A DNA stretch of 64,000 nt from JAFAMS01 sp049520515 (GCA_049520515.1 JBEKPS010000002.1:248001-312000); one strand, 5' to 3'. Positions 15,599 to 25,275 are shown, numbered from the stretch's first letter. Program-made: numbers and translations. The notes: generated from the sequence alone by a model not told the origin.

Positions 15599-18598
15599 GT
15601 GAAGCCCCAGCCGGCAGTGACGGGCCTTGATTCGATTGTCATCAAGGGCGCCCGGGAGCACAACCTCAAGAACGTCGACCTTGTCCTGCCGCGCAACCGG
15701 CTGACCGTGATCACGGGGCTGTCGGGCAGCGGCAAATCGTCGCTTGCCTTCGATACGATTTACGCCGAAGGTCAGCGCCGCTACGTCGAGTCGTTGTCGT
15801 CGTACGCGCGGCAGTTTCTCGGACAAATGGAGAAACCCGACGTCGATTATATCGAGGGACTTTCGCCTGCGATTTCGATCGATCAGAAATCGACCTCGCG
15901 CAATCCGCGCTCGACGGTCGGGACGGTTACCGAAATCTACGATTATTTGCGCTTGCTTTTTGCGCGAATCGGAAAACCGCACTGCTATAACTGCGGACGC
16001 GAAGTCAGCGCGCAGAGCGCCGAGCAGATTATCGACAAGATCATGGAGTTCGCCGAAGGCACGCGGCTGCAGATTCTTGCGCCCGTTATCCGCGGACGCA
16101 AGGGCGAATATTCGAAGCTCTTCGAGGAGATCTCGAAAGAGGGTTTCGCGCGCGTGCGCGTTGACGGAGAGATCAAAGAGCTGCGCGAGAAAATCGATCT
16201 CGACAAGAAGCGCAAGCACACGATTGAAGTGATCGTCGATCGCCTGGTGATGAAGCCTGAGATTCGCTCGCGTCTGGCCGATTCGATCGAAACGACCTTG
16301 AAGCTCTCGAGCGGCATCGTCACGGTGCTGTACGATGCGAAAACGCAAAGCGGCGGAAACGCACCGCAAGAGATGACGTTCAGCGAAAGTTTTGCGTGCG
16401 CGTATTGCGGGCTCTCGTTCGGTGAGCTCGAGCCGCGGCTGTTCTCGTTCAACTCGCCGTTCGGTGCGTGTCCGGGCTGCAGCGGCCTGGGCATCAAGAT
16501 CGAGATCGATCCGTGGAAAGTGATCCCGGATCGTTCGAAGTCGATCGTACAAGGCGCAATCGTGCCCTGGAGCAAGGCGATCGGAACCGGCAGATTTCCG
16601 TCGACGAACACGTACTACACGCAACAAGTCGAGCGCGTCCTCCGCAGCCGCCGGGTGAAAACCACGACGCCGGTCGAGGAGTGGCCCGCAGATCTTCTGC
16701 AGATGGTCTTGTACGGCACGGACAAGAAGCAGAAGTTTGAATTCGAATCGCGCAGCGGCCGCACGTGGGCCTACGAGACGACGTTCGAGGGCGTGGTCAA
16801 CAATCTGCAGCGCCGCTACAACGAGACGAGCAGCGACTACGTGAAAGAGGACATCGAGAAATTCATGTCCGCCAACACATGTAAGGTTTGCGATGGTGCG
16901 CGCCTCAAGCCGGAAGCACTTGCGGTCACGATCGGCGGCCAGAACATCACGCAGGTGACAAAAACGTCGGTCGAGCGCTCCGAGCAGTTCTTCAGGGAAC
17001 TCGAGCTCAACGAGCGCGAGACGCTGATCGCGCATCAGATCCTCAAGGAAGTTCGCGCGCGCCTGGGTTTCTTGACCAATGTCGGCCTCGGATATTTGAA
17101 TCTTGCGCGCTCGGCGACGACACTTTCGGGCGGCGAATCGCAGCGCATTCGGCTGGCGACGCAGATCGGCTCGTCACTTGTCGGCGTGCTCTATATCCTG
17201 GACGAGCCGTCGATCGGATTGCATCAGCGTGACAACGCGCGCCTGCTCGGGACGCTCAAGACGCTGCGCGATCTCGGCAACACCTTGATCGTCATCGAAC
17301 ACGACGAGGAGACGATGCGTGAAGCTGACGTCGTCGTCGACATGGGGCCGGGCGCCGGCGCTGAAGGCGGCAACGTTGTTGCAATAGGTACGCTCGATGA
17401 GATCATTGCCGATCCCAAGTCGCTGACCGGCGCATATCTTTCGGGGCGGCAGTTCATTTCGATTCCGAAGCACCGGCGCACCCCGCGCGCGTTTCTCTCG
17501 ATTAAGAAGGCCAAAGCCAATAACATTGACGGCCTCGACGTCGACATACCGATCGGCGCGTTCACGTGTGTAACGGGCGTGAGCGGCAGCGGCAAGTCGA
17601 CGCTCGTCAACGAAGTGCTCGTCAAAGCGCTCAATCAATATCTGCACCATCAGCCCGCGGGCGGAACATACGGCACCGTCAAAGGCGCGGAGGCCCTCGA
17701 CAAGATGGTCGTCATCGATCAATCGCCGATCGGACGAACGCCGCGCTCCAATCCGGCGACGTACACCGGCGTGTTCGATCTGATTCGCGACCTGTTCGCA
17801 CAGCTGCCTGATTCGAAGATGCGCGGCTACGCGCCGGGACGCTTCTCGTTCAACGTCAAGGGCGGGCGCTGCGAAGGCTGCGAGGGCGACGGCATCATCA
17901 AGATCGAGATGCACTTTTTGCCCGACGTGTACGTACCGTGCGAAGTCTGCAAAGGAAAGCGCTACAACGCGCAGACGCTCGAAGTCAAATACAAGGGCAA
18001 GTCGATTGCCGACATTCTCGGGATGCGTGTCGACGAAGCGGTCGAGCTGTTTTCGGCGATTCCGCGTATTCAAACGAAGCTCAAGACGATTTGCGACGTT
18101 GGCCTTGGCTACATCGCGATGGGTCAACCGGCGACGCAGCTCTCCGGGGGCGAAGCGCAGCGCATCAAGCTCGCGACCGAGCTCTCAAAGCGCGCGACGG
18201 GCCGCACTTTCTACGTTCTGGACGAGCCGACGACCGGACTCCACTTCGCCGACATTCATAAACTGCTCGACGTCTTGCAGCGTCTCGTTAAACTCGGGAA
18301 TAGCGTGCTCGTGATCGAGCACAATCTCGACGTGATCAAAACCGCAGATTATCTCATCGATCTCGGCCCCGAAGGCGGCGATCGCGGCGGTCAGCTCGTT
18401 GCGGTTGGGACTCCGGAAGAGGTAGCCGCGAACGAAGCGTCGTTTACGGGCGCCTATCTGCGTCCGGTTTTGGCCGATGCGCGCGCGACGGGGCGCTTGC
18501 ACACGGATCCAGAACGGGTTGCGGAAATGGAAGGCCGCAATATCGCGGCACTTGAGGAATTGCACGCGAATGGCCGACGCGTCCCAATCGAAGCCTAA
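15599..18598 (+). CDS. uvrA: UvrABC system protein A
   Basis: 999-aa damage-recognition ATPase of nucleotide excision repair. Two ABC modules: Walker A 'GLSGSGKSS' and 'GVSGSGKST', signature 'LSGGESQRI' and 'LSGGEAQRI', each followed by a Walker B 'ILDEPSIGLH'/'VLDEPTTGLH'. Zinc-binding Cys pairs are present ('CYNCG', 'CAYCG...CPGCSG', 'CEGCEG...CEVCKG'). The GTG at 15599 gives a family-like N-terminus a few residues before 'GAREHNLKN'. An in-frame TTG at 15545 is the alternative but falls within the arsR/uvrA promoter region. The C-terminus is longer than in E. coli (940 aa). Confidence 0.97.
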   Translation: MKPQPAVTGLDSIVIKGAREHNLKNVDLVLPRNRLTVITGLSGSGKSSLAFDTIYAEGQRRYVESLSSYARQFLGQMEKPDVDYIEGLSPAISIDQKSTSRNPRSTVGTVTEIYDYLRLLFARIGKPHCYNCGREVSAQSAEQIIDKIMEFAEGTRLQILAPVIRGRKGEYSKLFEEISKEGFARVRVDGEIKELREKIDLDKKRKHTIEVIVDRLVMKPEIRSRLADSIETTLKLSSGIVTVLYDAKTQSGGNAPQEMTFSESFACAYCGLSFGELEPRLFSFNSPFGACPGCSGLGIKIEIDPWKVIPDRSKSIVQGAIVPWSKAIGTGRFPSTNTYYTQQVERVLRSRRVKTTTPVEEWPADLLQMVLYGTDKKQKFEFESRSGRTWAYETTFEGVVNNLQRRYNETSSDYVKEDIEKFMSANTCKVCDGARLKPEALAVTIGGQNITQVTKTSVERSEQFFRELELNERETLIAHQILKEVRARLGFLTNVGLGYLNLARSATTLSGGESQRIRLATQIGSSLVGVLYILDEPSIGLHQRDNARLLGTLKTLRDLGNTLIVIEHDEETMREADVVVDMGPGAGAEGGNVVAIGTLDEIIADPKSLTGAYLSGRQFISIPKHRRTPRAFLSIKKAKANNIDGLDVDIPIGAFTCVTGVSGSGKSTLVNEVLVKALNQYLHHQPAGGTYGTVKGAEALDKMVVIDQSPIGRTPRSNPATYTGVFDLIRDLFAQLPDSKMRGYAPGRFSFNVKGGRCEGCEGDGIIKIEMHFLPDVYVPCEVCKGKRYNAQTLEVKYKGKSIADILGMRVDEAVELFSAIPRIQTKLKTICDVGLGYIAMGQPATQLSGGEAQRIKLATELSKRATGRTFYVLDEPTTGLHFADIHKLLDVLQRLVKLGNSVLVIEHNLDVIKTADYLIDLGPEGGDRGGQLVAVGTPEEVAANEASFTGAYLRPVLADARATGRLHTDPERVAEMEGRNIAALEELHANGRRVPIEA

Positions 18599-18959
18599 AA
18601 GCACCGCGACCGACTTCTCGATGCTCATGGTGCTTTGCCGCGACCTGATGGCGTCGCGCGATTTCTATCGCAACGTCATAGGTTTGCGCGTGCTTACCGA
18701 CCAGACGCCGCACTGGGTTGATTTCGATTTAGGCGATGGCAGGCGCCTCGGTTTGCATCCGGAAGGCGCTGGGCGCAAGGTGACGCCCGGGACAGTTCAG
18801 CTTGGTTTCGTCGTCCCGAACGTCGACAATTTCATCACCGACGCGCGTCTGATGGGCGCACGGATATTGCAAGACCCGTTCGATGCGCCGTTCGGCCGGA
18901 TCGCAATTCTTTCAGATCCCGATGGTTACGCGGTCCAAGTCTTCACTCCGCGAGCCTGA
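18570..18959 (+). CDS. VOC-family (glyoxalase/bleomycin resistance-like) protein
   Basis: 129 aa single VOC module: 'VLCRDLMASRDFYRNVIGL' beta-alpha start and 'DPDGYAVQVF' ending, the usual signatures of this metal-binding fold. The conserved metal His/Glu positions are not convincing (few His residues), so an enzymatic role is unsure. ATG 18570 overlaps the uvrA end by 29 nt; ATG 18621 is an alternative start. It also overlaps ligA by 38 nt, forming a chain uvrA-VOC-ligA that is probably one transcript. Confidence 0.8.
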   Translation: MADASQSKPKSTATDFSMLMVLCRDLMASRDFYRNVIGLRVLTDQTPHWVDFDLGDGRRLGLHPEGAGRKVTPGTVQLGFVVPNVDNFITDARLMGARILQDPFDAPFGRIAILSDPDGYAVQVFTPRA

Positions 18960-20946
18960 GGCTCGCGCGCGCGAGCTGCGCGCGGAGATCAACGAGGCCA
19001 ACCGCCGCTACTACGTCCTCGATGCCGCAGAGATCAGCGACGCCGAGTACGATGCGCTGTTGCGCGAGCTGATCGAACTCGAAGAAGAACACCCCGAGCT
19101 CATCACCGAGGATTCTCCGACGCAGCGCGTCGGTGCCGCGCCGCTCGAATCATTCGAGCCTTACGTCCACACGCGCCCGATGCTCAGCCTCGCCAACGCG
19201 TTCGATGCCGATGAGCTGCGAGCGTTCGACACGCGCGCTCGCAAGCTGGCGGGGACGGATTTTTCCTACAGCTGTGAGCTGAAGATCGACGGTCTCTCAA
19301 TGGTCGCGCGATATCGCGACGGCAGTTTCGAGCGTGGTGCGACTCGCGGCGACGGTATGGTCGGAGAAGACGTCACGCCCAACGTGCGCGCAATTCGTTC
19401 GATTCCGCTGACACTTCGGAAGGAAGCGAAGCCACCGCATCTGATTGAAGTTCGTGGCGAAGCGTTTCTTCGCCGAAGTGATTTTGCGAAGGTGAATGAG
19501 GAACGTACGCTTCAGGGACTGACGCCGTTCGCGAATCCTCGCAATGCCGCGTCCGGCGGCGTGCGACAACTCGATCCAAAAGAGACGGCAAAGCGCAAGC
19601 TCTCGTTCGTCGCTTACGCGGTCGGTGTCGTCGAGGGGGATCTTCCGGCGCGCGGACAGTTCGAACTGGTCAAGTATTTGGCGGCACTCGGGCTGCCGAC
19701 CGACAAGCATACGAAGCAATGCGCGTCGATCGACGACGTCATCGAGTTCTGCGCGCACTGGGAGAACGCGCGGGAGACTCTCGACTACGAAATCGACGGT
19801 GTCGTGGTGAAGATCGATGACCTCGCGCTGCAAGAAAAGCTCGGCGTCGCCGGCCGCGATCCGCGCTGGGCGATCGCGTTCAAGTTTCGAGCAGCCGAAG
19901 CGCAGACGAAGCTGCTCGGCATCGAGGTCAACGTCGGGCGAACTGGATCGATCAACCCGTACGCCGTGCTTGAACCGGTGCCTATCGGCGGCGTCGTCGT
20001 CAGCCGCGCGACACTCTCCAATCAGGACGTGATCGATCGCAAAGATATCCGCATCGGTGACACGGTAATCGTCCGGCGTGCCGGCGACGTCATTCCGGAG
20101 ATCGTCGGTCCCGTTCCCGGGACGCGCAAAGGGAATCCACGACGGTACAAGCTGCCGACGACGTGTCCGGAATGCGGATCACCGGTCGAACGTCTCGAGG
20201 GTGAGGCGGTCGCGTATTGCACGAATGCGGCATGTCCCGCGCAGTTGCGCGAACGCGTGCGGCACTGGTGTTCGCGCGGCGCGATGGATATCGAACGCAT
20301 CGGCGACATCCTGGCCGCGCAAATGGTCGATCTCGGACTCGTCCACGATGTTGCTGAGATCTACGCGCTCGATGAGCAGAAGCTCGCGAAAGTTCCACGC
20401 ATGGGTGAAAAGTCGATCGCCAATGTCCTCGAGCAAATCGACGTCTCGAAATCGCGCGGACTCGCGCGCGTGCTGGTCGGACTTTCGATCCGCTTCGTCG
20501 GTCTGCAAAATGCAAATGCACTCGCCGGCGCGTTCGGTTCGATCGACGCGATCGAGGCTGCGAGCATCGAAGAGCTACAAGAAATCGAAGGCGTCGGCGA
20601 GCGAATCGCCGAGAGCGTTCACTTTTTCTTCGGGCAGAAGATCAATCGCGGGATCGTCGAGCGCTTACGCGATGCGGATGTCGTCCTCACCGCGCCGAAA
20701 CGCGCGCGCGCACTGGCCGGTAAGCTCGCGGGCAAGACGTTCGTGCTGACCGGTACGCTGCCAACGATGACACGCGAGGAAGCGACGGAGCTCATCACCG
20801 CCGCAGGCGGCAAAGTGAGCAGTTCGGTATCGAAGAAGACCGACTACGTCGTCGCGGGTTCCGAAGCCGGCACCAAGCTCGCGAAAGCACAAGAGCTCGG
20901 CACAACGGTCCTCGACGAACCCGCCCTACGCGCCCTTCTTGTCTAG
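18922..20946 (+). CDS. ligA: NAD-dependent DNA ligase
   Basis: 674 aa, standard size. Domain Ia ('RRYYVLDAAEISDAEYD'), adenylation domain with catalytic Lys in 'CELKIDG', OB fold, four-Cys zinc finger ('CPECGSP...CTNAACP'), helix-hairpin-helix repeats and a C-terminal BRCT domain ('GKTFVLTGTLP', 'AAGGKVSSSV'). Joins nicks in replication and repair using NAD. The ATG at 18922 is the last standard start before the conserved N-terminal helix. Ends in a 4-bp convergent overlap (CTAG) with the Uma2 gene. Confidence 0.97.
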   Translation: MVTRSKSSLREPEARARELRAEINEANRRYYVLDAAEISDAEYDALLRELIELEEEHPELITEDSPTQRVGAAPLESFEPYVHTRPMLSLANAFDADELRAFDTRARKLAGTDFSYSCELKIDGLSMVARYRDGSFERGATRGDGMVGEDVTPNVRAIRSIPLTLRKEAKPPHLIEVRGEAFLRRSDFAKVNEERTLQGLTPFANPRNAASGGVRQLDPKETAKRKLSFVAYAVGVVEGDLPARGQFELVKYLAALGLPTDKHTKQCASIDDVIEFCAHWENARETLDYEIDGVVVKIDDLALQEKLGVAGRDPRWAIAFKFRAAEAQTKLLGIEVNVGRTGSINPYAVLEPVPIGGVVVSRATLSNQDVIDRKDIRIGDTVIVRRAGDVIPEIVGPVPGTRKGNPRRYKLPTTCPECGSPVERLEGEAVAYCTNAACPAQLRERVRHWCSRGAMDIERIGDILAAQMVDLGLVHDVAEIYALDEQKLAKVPRMGEKSIANVLEQIDVSKSRGLARVLVGLSIRFVGLQNANALAGAFGSIDAIEAASIEELQEIEGVGERIAESVHFFFGQKINRGIVERLRDADVVLTAPKRARALAGKLAGKTFVLTGTLPTMTREEATELITAAGGKVSSSVSKKTDYVVAGSEAGTKLAKAQELGTTVLDEPALRALLV

Positions 20947-21491
20947 CGATTAACGCGCGCGAAGAACGATTCGAGCTCGATGCGCACTCCCGGAAGCGCT
21001 GCATGTTCGAAGATGTCGTCCTTACTGAAAACGCGACGGCTCTCAGCATCGATTGCTGTTAGCGTTTCGCGCTTCGGGTCGACATCGATCACAATGCGTG
21101 ATCCGAGAAGAAGGTAGAGCTCGATCTTTTGCTCGCGTTCGCCAGGACGATCGTCCGAAGAGCGGATTTCGACGGCTGCGTACGGCGGTCGCCGGGGATA
21201 ACGCTTCTCAGCCTCCCCACCGGCTGCGATTTGCTCTTCGGAATAGTACGAGACGTCTGGTAGCAGAGAAATCGATTCACCCGATGGATCTTTCGTCACA
21301 AATCGCAACTCACTACCGACGTCACCCCCGGCACGCTCCGCGAAGTCGCTCAATATCTGTCCGAATGCGAGCTGCGCACGGGAATGAGGCCACTCCGGAC
21401 TCACGTTCTTTTCGCGTCCGCGGCCGTCGATGATTTCGATATAGGGCTTCTCTGCGTCGAGGAGCCCGAGCACGTGATCGGTGAGGTGCAT
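20943..21491 (-). CDS. Uma2-family (DUF820) putative PD-(D/E)XK nuclease-fold protein
   Basis: 182 aa. The core 'LLPDVSYYSEEQ' followed by 'AAVEIRSSDDRPGEREQKIELY' matches the Uma2/DUF820 pattern, where Asp and the 'VEI.S' strand form the nuclease-fold active site. A function as a nuclease is assumed for the family but not proven; many copies occur in cyanobacteria and other environmental bacteria. ATG 21491 is preferred over upstream starts because the preceding residues are Arg-rich and unlike the family. Confidence 0.8.
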   Translation of the reverse strand: MHLTDHVLGLLDAEKPYIEIIDGRGREKNVSPEWPHSRAQLAFGQILSDFAERAGGDVGSELRFVTKDPSGESISLLPDVSYYSEEQIAAGGEAEKRYPRRPPYAAVEIRSSDDRPGEREQKIELYLLLGSRIVIDVDPKRETLTAIDAESRRVFSKDDIFEHAALPGVRIELESFFARVNR

Positions 21492-21532
21492 CCCACACGG
21501 TACTATCACGCCGAAGGGACTGAAAGCAAGCC

Positions 21533-23044
21533 TTACGCGATGCGTGTTAACAATGGAGACAGCGTTTCGGTATGATGGCCGTACGCGGCAGCGAGCTCTT
21601 CGATGACGTCGCCGGCGACGACGCCGATCGGGCGCTTTTGGGCCGCGAGTTGACCCGCGATGCCGTGCCAATACGCACCGGCGCGCGCAGCGTCGACCGG
21701 CTCGACGCCTTGAGAGAGCAGCGTGCCGATCATCCCGGTGAGTACGTCGCCGGTACCGGCGGTCGCAAGCGCAGATGTTCCGCTCGTATTAACGTGCAGC
21801 GTAAGACCGTCGTAAACGAGCGTCGCTCGGCCCTTGAGCAACGTGATGGCACTGTGCTGTTGCACGAATTCGCGCAGCCGCATGACACGCTCGCTTTCAG
21901 CGACCGTTCCTTTTCCGGAAATGCGCGCGAACTCGCCCGCATGCGGCGTGAGTACGACACGCTTGCGATACAGCACGTCGAGATGCTTGGCGAGATGAAA
22001 GAGTCCCGTTGCGTCGATCACCATCGGCAGATCGACGTTCTTGATCACTTCGCGCACAATCGTGCCCATTGCGTCCGACATGCCTAAGCCGGGACCGATC
22101 GCAAGCGAACCGTAGCGCCGGGCAACGTCGACGATCGTCTCGATCGATGCGCCGATGTCGTTTGGATCGTAGGTGACGACGGTTTGTTCGAGCAGATGAG
22201 CGCGCACGGCCGAAGCCGCTGCATTTGGGACCGCCACGGTGACGTAGCCCGCGCCCGCGCGCGCAGCCGCTCGCGAGCACAGCACCGCTGCACCGGGAAA
22301 TTGTTCCGAACCGGCCAGGACGAGCGGCGCGCCGGCTTCGCGCTTCTCCGTGTTCTGCGCGCGGTGCGGCACGAGCCCGCGAAACTCCGCATCCGAGAGA
22401 CAATGCGCCACAACGCCTTCGTAGGTCGAGGGGAAGCCAATCGGGGCGAGCCACAAATCGCCGGCTGCTTCGCGCGCAGGATCGAGGAGCAGCCCGAGTT
22501 TCAGCGCGCCGATTGTAATGGTCGCGTCGGCGTGCACCGCCATGGGATCCGCGGCTCCCGTGCTTGCGTCGATGCCGCTCGGCAAATCGATGGCGAGGAT
22601 CGGTGCGCCGGATGCATTGATTGCTTCGGCGATCTTATTGATTGGCTCGGTGAGCGGAAGGTGCGAGCCGACGCCCAGCAGTCCGTCGAGAATGATTCCC
22701 GCACCCGCGAGACCGCGCAGCTGCGATGCGCTCTGGATCGTTCGAATCTCGACACCGGACGCACGCGCGCGCGCAACGGCATCGACACGCGCTTCCGATT
22801 CGCGCTGCGTGGGCAGCGCGTACACGACGCGCTCGAACGCTTGCGGCACGAGCGCGAGTGCGGCAAAAACGTCACCGCCGTTGTTGCCCGGTCCGGCGAT
22901 CCCCAGGACCGCGCCGTCACGACGGTAGCGCGGAATGAGTGCGGCGATTGCGGCGCCGGCCTCGCGCATGAGCGTGACCTCGCCACGGTGCGTCACCTGC
23001 TCCGCGTCGAACGCGCGCATGCCCTTGGCGTCGAGGACGATCAT
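21533..23044 (-). CDS. nnrD: Bifunctional NAD(P)H-hydrate epimerase/dehydratase
   Basis: 503 aa. Repairs hydrated NAD(P)H. N-terminal epimerase (NnrE/YjeF_N): 'GPGNNGGDVFAAL' and 'DLPSGIDASTG'. C-terminal dehydratase (NnrD, carbohydrate-kinase-like): 'GPGLGMSDAM', 'LTPHAGEFARI', 'LKGRATLVYDG' and 'AGTGDVLTGMIG'. The ATG at 23044 overlaps acpS by 4 nt (ATGA), a common gene pair. The symbol refers to the dehydratase domain of this fused protein. Confidence 0.95.
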   Translation of the reverse strand: MIVLDAKGMRAFDAEQVTHRGEVTLMREAGAAIAALIPRYRRDGAVLGIAGPGNNGGDVFAALALVPQAFERVVYALPTQRESEARVDAVARARASGVEIRTIQSASQLRGLAGAGIILDGLLGVGSHLPLTEPINKIAEAINASGAPILAIDLPSGIDASTGAADPMAVHADATITIGALKLGLLLDPAREAAGDLWLAPIGFPSTYEGVVAHCLSDAEFRGLVPHRAQNTEKREAGAPLVLAGSEQFPGAAVLCSRAAARAGAGYVTVAVPNAAASAVRAHLLEQTVVTYDPNDIGASIETIVDVARRYGSLAIGPGLGMSDAMGTIVREVIKNVDLPMVIDATGLFHLAKHLDVLYRKRVVLTPHAGEFARISGKGTVAESERVMRLREFVQQHSAITLLKGRATLVYDGLTLHVNTSGTSALATAGTGDVLTGMIGTLLSQGVEPVDAARAGAYWHGIAGQLAAQKRPIGVVAGDVIEELAAAYGHHTETLSPLLTRIA

Positions 23045-23403
23045 CGTTCGAGAATCACGACAGCCGCCGCCATCGTGGCCGTGTGCGTAATCGTTAAATG
23101 GATGCGCGCGATCTCGCGCGCCCCGATCAAACGTTCTGCTTTGCCGTAGAGTCGGATGATCGGTTTGCCGCTGCCTTCGTGCGAGACGCCGACGGAACGC
23201 CACGGTATCGCGTGACCGAATGCTTTGCGCGTCGCCTCTTTTGCAGCGTAAAAACCCGCTAAGCGTTCGGCCCAGTGCCGCTTGCGCATCGCGTAGGCCC
23301 ACTCTTCTTCGGTGTAGATCTTGCGCGCGAACCACGCGCGCGCAGGCTCGTCGAAGCGATACCGCTCGACCTCCGCCAAATCCATCCCAATGCCGACGAT
23401 CAC
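23041..23403 (-). CDS. acpS: Holo-[acyl-carrier-protein] synthase
   Basis: 120 aa phosphopantetheinyl transferase that activates ACP for fatty acid synthesis. Family motifs 'GIGMDLAEVERY' and 'RLAGFYAAKEATRKAFG' (WxxKEA-like Mg-binding helix), with the late 'THTATMAAAVV'. The GTG at 23403 is chosen because it gives the standard 'M-I-V-G-I-G-M-D' opening; an ATG at 23385 would cut into the first strand. Divergent from the archaemetzincin-like gene, 60 nt away. Confidence 0.94.
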   Translation of the reverse strand: MIVGIGMDLAEVERYRFDEPARAWFARKIYTEEEWAYAMRKRHWAERLAGFYAAKEATRKAFGHAIPWRSVGVSHEGSGKPIIRLYGKAERLIGAREIARIHLTITHTATMAAAVVILER

Positions 23404-23463
23404 GCGCGGACGCTTCTCGTCAAGGCCAGGACCTGCCTCGGGACGGAGAGAACTGCGCATAAC

Positions 23464-24012
23464 GTGGGGCCCGGTAACTCGCAGGAACCGATCAGCATCG
23501 TCCCCGTCAATTCGATCGATGCGGATTTCGTGACCCGTCTGGGCTTGTGTCTCGAAGAGCGTTTTCTCGCCCCGTTTCTCGTACGCGCTCCGTTGCGCGT
23601 TCCGAAGAATGTTTTGAACGGCGTGCGCGGCCAGCTTTTCACCGGCGCGCTTGCAACGCAAATTACGTCGAAATATCCACCGCGCGACGGATACGTTCTC
23701 TCGATCACCGATTACGATCTCTATCGCATCTCGGCACGATACGTTTTCGGCGAGGGCGATCCGACGACGCACATTGCGCTCGTCTCACGTTTCCGGCTCA
23801 CGCCTGAGTTCTACGGCGAACCCGTCGATGAGAATCTGTTGTTTCAGCGCACGCTCAAAGAATCGGTTCGCGCGCTGGGGCGCGCGCTCGGCTTGCGAAA
23901 TTGTCTCAATCAGCGTTGTGCGATGCACCACGCTGATTCAATTTTCGAGACCGACAATCGGCTCTCGAATCTCTGCGACACCTGCGAAAAGCGCGCGAAG
24001 GCGGGCCGCTAA
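23464..24012 (+). CDS. Archaemetzincin-like protein lacking the catalytic zinc site
   Basis: 182 aa. The fold is that of archaemetzincin (AmzA): opening 'ISIVPV', central beta region, and the C-terminal block with four Cys that bind a structural zinc ('NCLNQRCAM', then 'LCDTCEKR'; C147, C152, C171, C174). The catalytic HExxHxxGxxH reads 'RALGRALGLRN': all three His and the Glu are lost (R136, A137, R140, N146) while the Gly stays. It therefore cannot be a normal metallopeptidase and is probably a binding or structural protein. The GTG at 23464 follows a GGAG site, 15 nt away; the exact start is uncertain. Confidence 0.78.
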   Translation: MGPGNSQEPISIVPVNSIDADFVTRLGLCLEERFLAPFLVRAPLRVPKNVLNGVRGQLFTGALATQITSKYPPRDGYVLSITDYDLYRISARYVFGEGDPTTHIALVSRFRLTPEFYGEPVDENLLFQRTLKESVRALGRALGLRNCLNQRCAMHHADSIFETDNRLSNLCDTCEKRAKAGR

Positions 24013-24797
24013 CGCACGACGCGCACGCGGTCGGCGAGTTCGACGACGCGTTCGCCCGATGCGGTCTGTACGACGAGTCCGCCGCCGCTCCCCAGCCGTA
24101 GCGCCTCGCCCTCGACTTCGCCGCCGTCCTCGAGGGTGAATCGGTAGCGCGTTCCGGGGACTCCCGCGCGCGCTTCCCATTCGCGGGCGATTGAGGCGGG
24201 ACTGCGGAGCGCGTCGAGATGCGTTTCGCACGCGCGTAGGATCTCGCCCAACAGCTCCTCGCGCGCATGCTCGCCGAGAACGCGAACGTCGTCGAGAAAG
24301 ATCGGCGGCGGTACGATCTCATCGAGGTCCGGGCGATTCTGCGGGCGATACACGTTCACGCCGATTCCGCAGCCGAGCGTGGCTCGATCGGCAACGATGC
24401 GCGAGACGCACAAGATGCCGCACAATTTGCGGCCGTTGAGCAACAGATCGTTGGGCCATTGCAACGTCGGCTCGAGGTTCCAGCGCGTGAGTGCATCCGC
24501 GACGCGTAATCCCGCCCAGAATGTCACTGCCCACGCAGCTCCGGCGTCGACCGCGTACGGCAGGATGGCTGTAAAGAGCAACCCACTGCGTGGTGCCGCG
24601 ACCCACGTGCGACCGCGGCGTCCCTTGCCCCCAGATTGCTCGTCGGCGACGATCACGAGCCCCGCGGAGGACGCCTCTCCGAGACGGCGCTGCGCTTCAT
24701 CGTTGGTGCTGCGTATGACGCGGTGATGTTCGATAAGCCGGAAATGTCGCAGCCCCGAGGTGGCTATATTTGCAGCAAAGGCGTCCGCATTCCCCAT
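24009..24797 (-). CDS. birA: Biotin-[acetyl-CoA-carboxylase] ligase
   Basis: 262 aa. Attaches biotin to carboxylase carrier protein. Motifs: 'STNDEA', the ATP/biotin loop 'GGKGRRGRTW', 'WPNDLLLNGRKLCGIL' and 'GIGVNVY', then the small C-terminal SH3-like domain. It lacks the N-terminal DNA-binding domain of E. coli BirA, so it is a group I ligase with no repressor role. The ATG at 24797 is used; it faces the divergent ndk gene 19 nt away. The 3' end overlaps the archaemetzincin-like gene by 4 bp (CTAA). Confidence 0.94.
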   Translation of the reverse strand: MGNADAFAANIATSGLRHFRLIEHHRVIRSTNDEAQRRLGEASSAGLVIVADEQSGGKGRRGRTWVAAPRSGLLFTAILPYAVDAGAAWAVTFWAGLRVADALTRWNLEPTLQWPNDLLLNGRKLCGILCVSRIVADRATLGCGIGVNVYRPQNRPDLDEIVPPPIFLDDVRVLGEHAREELLGEILRACETHLDALRSPASIAREWEARAGVPGTRYRFTLEDGGEVEGEALRLGSGGGLVVQTASGERVVELADRVRVVR

Positions 24798-24816
24798 CCC
24801 GTATGAGCTTTTCCCT

Positions 24817-25275
24817 ATGCCCGTCGAACAAACTCTAATTCTATGCAAAGGCGACGCAGTTCAGCGTGGCCTTGTCGGTGAGATCGTTTCGCGCTTGGAG
24901 CGTCGCGGTTTCGTATTAAGCGCAATGAAGCTTCTTAAGGTGAGTGATGAGCTCGCCAAGAAACATTATGCCGAACACGACGGCAAGCCGTTCTTCAAGA
25001 GCTTGGTTTCGTACATCACGTCGGCGCCGATCGTAGCCATGGTCGTCTCCGGCGAGAGCGCGATCGAAGCGTGCCGTCAAACGATCGGTGCAACCGATCC
25101 GCGCAAAGCTGCGCCTGGCACGATCCGCGCGGATCTCGCGCAAACGATCGGACGCAATCTCGTGCACGGCAGCGACTCGCCCGAAAGTGCGAAGCGCGAA
25201 ATCGCGATTTGGTTTACGCCGAGCGAGCTTTACGTGCGCGCGCATCCGCTGCAGAACGAGATCGTCTCAGACTGA
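24817..25275 (+). CDS. ndk: Nucleoside diphosphate kinase
   Basis: 152 aa. Transfers phosphate between nucleoside di- and triphosphates. The active-site His is in 'NLVHGSDS', and the N-terminal Lys is in 'LCKGDAV', where most bacteria have 'KPDAV'. ATG 24817 gives the family N-terminus. The stop codon shares one base with the eno start, so the two are likely co-transcribed and coupled. Confidence 0.95.
   Translation: MPVEQTLILCKGDAVQRGLVGEIVSRLERRGFVLSAMKLLKVSDELAKKHYAEHDGKPFFKSLVSYITSAPIVAMVVSGESAIEACRQTIGATDPRKAAPGTIRADLAQTIGRNLVHGSDSPESAKREIAIWFTPSELYVRAHPLQNEIVSD

Noticed and set aside
15548..17035. 495-codon minus-strand ORF opposite uvrA
   Set aside because: Antisense shadow; composition is Arg/Asp-rich and no motif is recognisable, whereas uvrA motifs are complete.
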